This document shows, piece by piece, positions 60,157 through 64,000 of a stretch of DNA of 64,000 nt. This DNA comes from Microbacterium sp. CBA3102 (GTDB lineage: Bacteria; Actinomycetota; Actinomycetes; Actinomycetales; Microbacteriaceae), in assembly GCF_007954505.1 (NCBI RefSeq), contig NZ_CP042412.1, positions 2,108,001-2,172,000 on the forward strand, given 5' to 3'. A model generated the notes under the pieces. That model saw nothing but the letters and a program-made list of their open reading frames with translations, searched no databases and was not told the DNA's origin. The stretch's first letter is position 1; each line of letters opens with the position of its first letter. Position numbers and translations under genes: made by a program.

Positions 60157-60172
60157 TTCCACCAGTGTAGAC
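60157..60172. promoter_or_regulatory. Operator candidate TTCCA-N6-TAGAC
   Basis: Motif in the amidohydrolase leader, similar to the elements at 47193 and 57656; weaker because the last base pair differs. Just before the amidohydrolase start on the minus strand. Confidence 0.35.
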
Positions 60173-60314
60173 GTAAAACGGGACCCGCGGTGCGACCGGG
60201 AAGACCTGGATTCGGCGCGCGGTTCCGGGGCTTGTACGCTGGAGCCATCCCCCGATCACCCGGCAACCCGCGCGCCGGTGACCTCGGTGCGCGCTCACAC
60301 ATGCAAGGACGCAG

Positions 60315-61763
60315 ATGAACGATTCCGCGGCACACCGCGAAGACTGGACGGCGAGCGAAGAACTGGCGGAGCGGATGATCCCGCTCATCGGGGCGCTTCG
60401 ACGTGAGCACGACGTGGTCACCTCCCTCCACGGGCACCGCCTGCTCGGCCTGTCGGCGACCGGGCTCGTCGAGGTGCACGAGCGCGTGGCCCAGCTCGGA
60501 CACGAGCGCCTCCCGATCGAAGACAGCCTGGCCGTGCTGGAAGCGATCCACGCGCTCGCGCCCGGCGCCTCCTCGCTCGATGTCGCCCGTCTCGTGGCCG
60601 GGCATGCCTCCAGCGGCGAGTCCTTGGAGACCTACCTCGCCGACGTGCTGGCACCCGCGATGGGTGCCGTCGCCGCCGAACCCACCGACGTCGTGCTCTA
60701 CGGCTTCGGACGCATCGGCCGTCTGCTGGCCCGCATCCTCATCGCCCACACCGGTGGCGGCAGCGGACTGCGGCTGCGCGCGATCGTGGTGCGGCGCGGC
60801 TCCGAGAACGACCTCGTCAAGCGGGCATCGCTGCTGCTGCGCGATTCCGTGCACGGCCGCTTCGCCGGATCCGTCACGGTCGACGAGGAGGCCGAGCAGA
60901 TCATCGCGAACGGCACCCGCATCCAGGTGATCTACTCCGACGACCCCGCCACCATCGACTACACCGCCCACGGGATCGACGACGCCATCGTGGTCGATAA
61001 CACGGGCCGCTGGCGTGACGAGGCGGGGCTCTCGCAGCATCTGCGGTCGAAGGGGGTCGCCCGGGTACTGCTCACCGCTCCGGGCAAGAGCCCGCTCAAG
61101 AACATCGTGCACGGGATCAACGACGACACCATCACCGACTCCGACCGCATCGTCTCCGCGGCCTCGTGCACGACGAACGCCATCACACCGGTGCTCGCGG
61201 CGATCGACGAGGCCTACGGCGTCGTCAAGGGACACGTCGAGACGGTGCACTCGTTCACGAACGACCAGAACCTGATCGACAACTTCCACAAGGGTGATCG
61301 TCGCGGGCGTTCGGCGGTGCTCAACATGGTCATCACCGAGACCGGTGCGGCGAAGGCCGTCGCGAAGGCGCTCCCGCAGCTCGAGGGAAAGCTCACGGGC
61401 AGCTCGATCCGCGTCCCCACCCCCGATGTCTCGCTCGCGGTGCTACACCTGACGATCGAGCGTCCGGCGACCAAGGACCAGGTCAACGACTACCTGCGCC
61501 GCGTCTCCCTGCACTCGAAGCTGCGTCAGCAGATCGACTACGTCGAGAGCCCCGACGTGGTCTCCACCGACTTCGTCGGGTCGCACCGGGCCGGCATCGT
61601 CGACGGACTCGCCACGATCGCCGACGAGGACACCCTCATCCTCTACGTCTGGTACGACAACGAGTTCGGCTACTCCTGCCAGGTGATCCGCGTGCTCGAG
61701 GTCATGGCGGGCTCGCACCCGATCGTGCTCCCGGAGCGCCGTGAGGTGACGCTGCAGGGCTGA
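60315..61763 (+). CDS. gapB: Glyceraldehyde-3-phosphate dehydrogenase, long GapB type
   Basis: 482 residues, about 150 longer than classical GAPDH, with an N-terminal helical extension (1-120), as in Corynebacterium GapB/GapX. Rossmann loop LYGFGRIGRLLAR, catalytic Cys285 in ASCTTNAITP, C-terminal WYDNEFGYSCQVIRV. The corynebacterial homologue works in the gluconeogenic direction, mainly with NADP(H). No partner glycolytic genes are in the window, and the promoter is shared with the divergent amidohydrolase. Confidence 0.92.
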   Translation: MNDSAAHREDWTASEELAERMIPLIGALRREHDVVTSLHGHRLLGLSATGLVEVHERVAQLGHERLPIEDSLAVLEAIHALAPGASSLDVARLVAGHASSGESLETYLADVLAPAMGAVAAEPTDVVLYGFGRIGRLLARILIAHTGGGSGLRLRAIVVRRGSENDLVKRASLLLRDSVHGRFAGSVTVDEEAEQIIANGTRIQVIYSDDPATIDYTAHGIDDAIVVDNTGRWRDEAGLSQHLRSKGVARVLLTAPGKSPLKNIVHGINDDTITDSDRIVSAASCTTNAITPVLAAIDEAYGVVKGHVETVHSFTNDQNLIDNFHKGDRRGRSAVLNMVITETGAAKAVAKALPQLEGKLTGSSIRVPTPDVSLAVLHLTIERPATKDQVNDYLRRVSLHSKLRQQIDYVESPDVVSTDFVGSHRAGIVDGLATIADEDTLILYVWYDNEFGYSCQVIRVLEVMAGSHPIVLPERREVTLQG

Positions 61764-61807
61764 CGTCGCTCGTGCGCGGCGTCGGAGGCGCCCGGCATGA
61801 TGGGGTC

Positions 61808-62854
61808 ATGAAGTCCGCGACCCTGCTCGCCGAGCGCCTCCGCTCGCATCGCCTCACCGCGCCGACGCCCACGGTCTCCGATGCCGCGCACCACATGCTG
61901 GCCGTACAGAGTCAGGACTTCACCGCCGGCCGATGGGCCCTCGCAGTGCGCACCCGGGGAGACGTGACCCTGCGCGACGTCGATCGCGCCTTCGACCGCG
62001 GTGACCTCGTGCGGGGCTGGACCATGCGCGGCACGCTGCACACGGTTCCGGCGCGTGACCTCGGCTGGGTGCTGGAGGTCACGGCCGCGCGGCAGCGCCA
62101 GCAGGCGGCGACGCGTCATCGACAGCTCGGCATCGACGACGACATGATCGCCGCGGTCGTGCGGGCCGTGACACCGGCGCTGCGCGACGGCGGCCGCACC
62201 CGCGCCGAGCTCTTCGAGATCCTCGAGGGAATCGGCATCGACCCCGCGGGGCAACGGGGGATCCACCTGCTCTTCACCCTCACGATCGACGGACTCATCT
62301 GCCAGGGACCCGTCTCCCGGCGCGCCGGCGTGACGCGGGAGCAGCGGTTCGTCCTCGTCGAGGACCACATCCCCGACCCGGCGCGCCCCGACGACCCACT
62401 CGCGGAGCTGTTCGTGCGCTACATCGACGGCCACGGTCCGGCGGGCGTCGCGGACTTCTCCTGGTGGTCCGGACTCACGCTCGGGCAGTCCCGCGAGGCC
62501 GCCGCACGCGCGGCAGAGCGCGTCGTCGAGGTCGAGGAGGGACTGTTCACGGCTGTCCGGCGACCGCGACGGATGACGGATGCGTCCGCCGTCCACGCGC
62601 TCGGTGCCTTCGACGAGTACTACATCTCCTACGCCGACCGCACGGACGTGTGCGCCCCGGAGCATCTGGCTGCTGTCGGTCCGGGGAAGAACGGGATGGT
62701 GCGCGCGACGCTCATCGAGCAGGGCCGCGTGATCGGAACCTGGTCGCACGCCACCGCGACGCGCGACACGCCTCCCGAGTTCTTCGCGGACCCGGCCGAT
62801 CCCGCAGGGGTGACCGCCGCTCTGGGGCGATTCGCACGGTTCCTCGACGACTGA
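61808..62854 (+). CDS. AlkZ-like winged-helix (HTH_42) protein
   Basis: 348 residues of the HTH_42 DNA-glycosylase superfamily (AlkZ unhooks DNA crosslinks, with a Q-x-Q catalytic motif). Here LAVQSQDF supplies Gln34 and Gln36, followed by the family TMRGTLHTVPARDLGW. The C-terminal segment FDEYYISYADR and GTWS fits. Start ATG 61808. Many family members are functionally uncharacterised, so a DNA-repair role is inferred. Confidence 0.85.
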   Translation: MKSATLLAERLRSHRLTAPTPTVSDAAHHMLAVQSQDFTAGRWALAVRTRGDVTLRDVDRAFDRGDLVRGWTMRGTLHTVPARDLGWVLEVTAARQRQQAATRHRQLGIDDDMIAAVVRAVTPALRDGGRTRAELFEILEGIGIDPAGQRGIHLLFTLTIDGLICQGPVSRRAGVTREQRFVLVEDHIPDPARPDDPLAELFVRYIDGHGPAGVADFSWWSGLTLGQSREAAARAAERVVEVEEGLFTAVRRPRRMTDASAVHALGAFDEYYISYADRTDVCAPEHLAAVGPGKNGMVRATLIEQGRVIGTWSHATATRDTPPEFFADPADPAGVTAALGRFARFLDD

Positions 62855-62881
62855 TCCCCCTCGCCGCGAGGACGGTCGCGA

Positions 62882-64000
62882 CTACTCTCCGGCGTGCCGT
62901 GCGAGGAAGCTGTACACCTCGTTGTCGTCCACGCCGGGGAAGGCGCCGCGGGGGAGTGGCGAGAACATGTGCGTGTGCACGCGTGCACTCGGCCACGCCC
63001 GTCCGCTCCAGCGCTCGCTCAGCTCGGCCGACGGGCGGCGGCAGCACGACTCGTCCGGGCAGGTGGAGACGGCCCGGTCGTTGGTCTCCCGTCCGCGCCA
63101 CCACCGGGCATCGTCGAACGGCACTCCGACGGTCACCGAGAACTCGCCGTCGCTCGACGATCCGGTCTGGGTCGAGCACCAGAACGTGCCGGAGGGTGTG
63201 TCGGTGTACTGGTGGTGCTCGACCGTGCGGTTCTGCTGCGTGAACGCCGCGCGTGCCTGGAACTTGCGGCACACCCGCTGGCCCTCCACCGCGCCGGTCA
63301 CGTCCATCGGCAACGGCAGGTCATCGTTCTCGTAGACCCGGGTGATCGCGCCGGTGGAGTCGACGCGCAGGAAGTGCAGCGCCATCCCGAGATGCTGGGT
63401 CAGCAGGTTGGTCATGCGCATGCCCGCGGCCTCGTGCGTCACGCCGAAGCCGTCGCGGAAGTCCTCGACCGCGAGGTTGCGGTCCTTCTTGGCCTGCTGC
63501 AGGAAGGCCACGGCGGCGGTCTCGGGCATCAGGCAGCACGCGGCGAAGTAGTTGATCTCCAGGCGCTGCTGGAGGAAGTCGGCGTAGTCGGTCGGCGGCG
63601 TGTGTCCGAGCAGGCGGTGCGCCATGGCCTGCAGAGCCATCGAGCGCAGTCCGTGGCCGCCGGGGATGGAAGCCGGCGGCAGGTAGATCCGTCCGTTCTC
63701 GAGGTCGGTGACCGAACGGGTGGAGTGGGGGAGGTCGTTGGCGTAGATCAGCTCGAAGCCGAGCTTCTCGGCCATGATGCTCACGGTGCGGTGCGTGAGT
63801 GCGCCCTGGACGTGACCGGCCGCCTTGAGGTGCTTCTCGGCGAGCTTCTCGATCTCGGGGAGGTAGTTGTTCTGCGCGCGCATCCGCAGCCGCAGCTCGG
63901 TGTTCGCACGACGCGCTTCTTCCGGTGTCGCGATCGCCTCACGCTCGCGACGCTCGAGCTCGCGGTGCAGGCCGAGGACCGACTCGATCGTCTCATCGCT
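62882..64000 (-). CDS. RamB-like (ScfR) transcriptional regulator, N-terminus off the window
   Basis: At least 372 residues, running off the right edge. Visible parts are the helical middle and an ImmA/IrrE-like region (GHGLRSMALQAMAHRLLGH, LEINYFAACCLMPE) and the C-terminal short-chain fatty acyl-regulator domain (VCRKFQARAAF, HHQYTDTPSGTFWCSTQTG, PDESCCRRPS). Actinobacterial RamB and PrpR-type regulators control acetate/propionate metabolism; the missing N-terminus would hold the XRE HTH. A Cys set at the C-terminus may bind metal or acyl groups. Confidence 0.85.
   Translation of the reverse strand, partial: SDETIESVLGLHRELERREREAIATPEEARRANTELRLRMRAQNNYLPEIEKLAEKHLKAAGHVQGALTHRTVSIMAEKLGFELIYANDLPHSTRSVTDLENGRIYLPPASIPGGHGLRSMALQAMAHRLLGHTPPTDYADFLQQRLEINYFAACCLMPETAAVAFLQQAKKDRNLAVEDFRDGFGVTHEAAGMRMTNLLTQHLGMALHFLRVDSTGAITRVYENDDLPLPMDVTGAVEGQRVCRKFQARAAFTQQNRTVEHHQYTDTPSGTFWCSTQTGSSSDGEFSVTVGVPFDDARWWRGRETNDRAVSTCPDESCCRRPSAELSERWSGRAWPSARVHTHMFSPLPRGAFPGVDDNEVYSFLARHAGE

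Overview
The window is high-GC DNA (roughly 70 percent by eye) with many GTG starts, ATGA stop/start overlaps and typical actinomycete families: DUF222-HNH protein, DUF5134, GapB-type GAPDH and a RamB-like regulator. It looks like the chromosome of a Microbacteriaceae member, most like Microbacterium. No rRNA, tRNA or CRISPR was recognised. One stretch (about 36.4-41.0 kb) is visibly lower in GC and is accessory DNA.

Layout. 1-3.8 kb: branched-chain 2-oxoacid (or pyruvate) dehydrogenase genes E1alpha-E1beta-E2 (E2 runs off the left edge), divergent from an Lrp/AsnC regulator. 4.2-13.7 kb: an aldehyde dehydrogenase and GMC alcohol oxidoreductase, a TetR regulator with two palindromic operators, then an SsuA/TauA-type ABC importer in one operon with a formylglycine arylsulfatase. 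The set suggests uptake, desulfation and oxidation of a sulfated alcohol. 13.7-16.2 kb: two DUF202 membrane proteins and a YtcJ-type amidohydrolase. 16.2-28.1 kb: a MoaF-family protein and APC permease, two SDRs, a HAD phosphatase, a branched-chain-amino-acid-type (Liv) ABC operon that begins with a second MoaF-family gene and a SnoaL-like gene, and an AraC-family regulator of the FeaR/NphR type. 28.2-36.3 kb: DUF998 protein, a MurNAc-recycling cluster (RpiR regulator, kinase, murQ), a copper/topaquinone amine oxidase with its TetR regulator, DUF5134 and an SDR.

36.4-41.0 kb is a degenerate polymorphic-toxin island: PH-like membrane protein, duplicated small genes, a Sel1-like repeat protein, an N-truncated and frameshifted RHS core with its C-terminal toxin, an overlapping CPCC-type immunity candidate and an Imm8-type immunity gene. 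41.0-48.2 kb is a catabolic operon (MFS exporter, two HSL-type esterases, an atypical aldo/keto reductase, zinc alcohol dehydrogenase, SDR) divergent from a second atypical aldo/keto reductase. 48.3-50.7 kb holds two small membrane proteins and a probably leaderless DUF222-HNH gene followed by a 13-bp tandem repeat. 51.0-60.2 kb holds an oligopeptide-type ABC importer with a permease-ATPase fusion, a TetR regulator, an alpha/beta hydrolase, a divergent methyltransferase-like protein and a second YtcJ-type amidohydrolase. 60.3-64.0 kb carries gapB, an AlkZ-like HTH_42 protein and a RamB-like regulator cut by the right edge.

How it fits together: most of the window is peripheral catabolism, each block pairing an importer with hydrolases, oxidoreductases and a local TetR/AraC/RpiR regulator. 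Families recur: two MoaF, two YtcJ amidohydrolases, two His-less aldo/keto reductases, two HSL esterases, three TetR proteins sharing the same N-terminus. The most interesting hypothesis is a scattered monoamine-regulon-like system (MoaF x2, FeaR-like AraC, copper amine oxidase, SDRs, arylsulfatase), reminiscent of the Klebsiella monoamine/arylsulfatase regulon but with Liv- and APC-type transporters.
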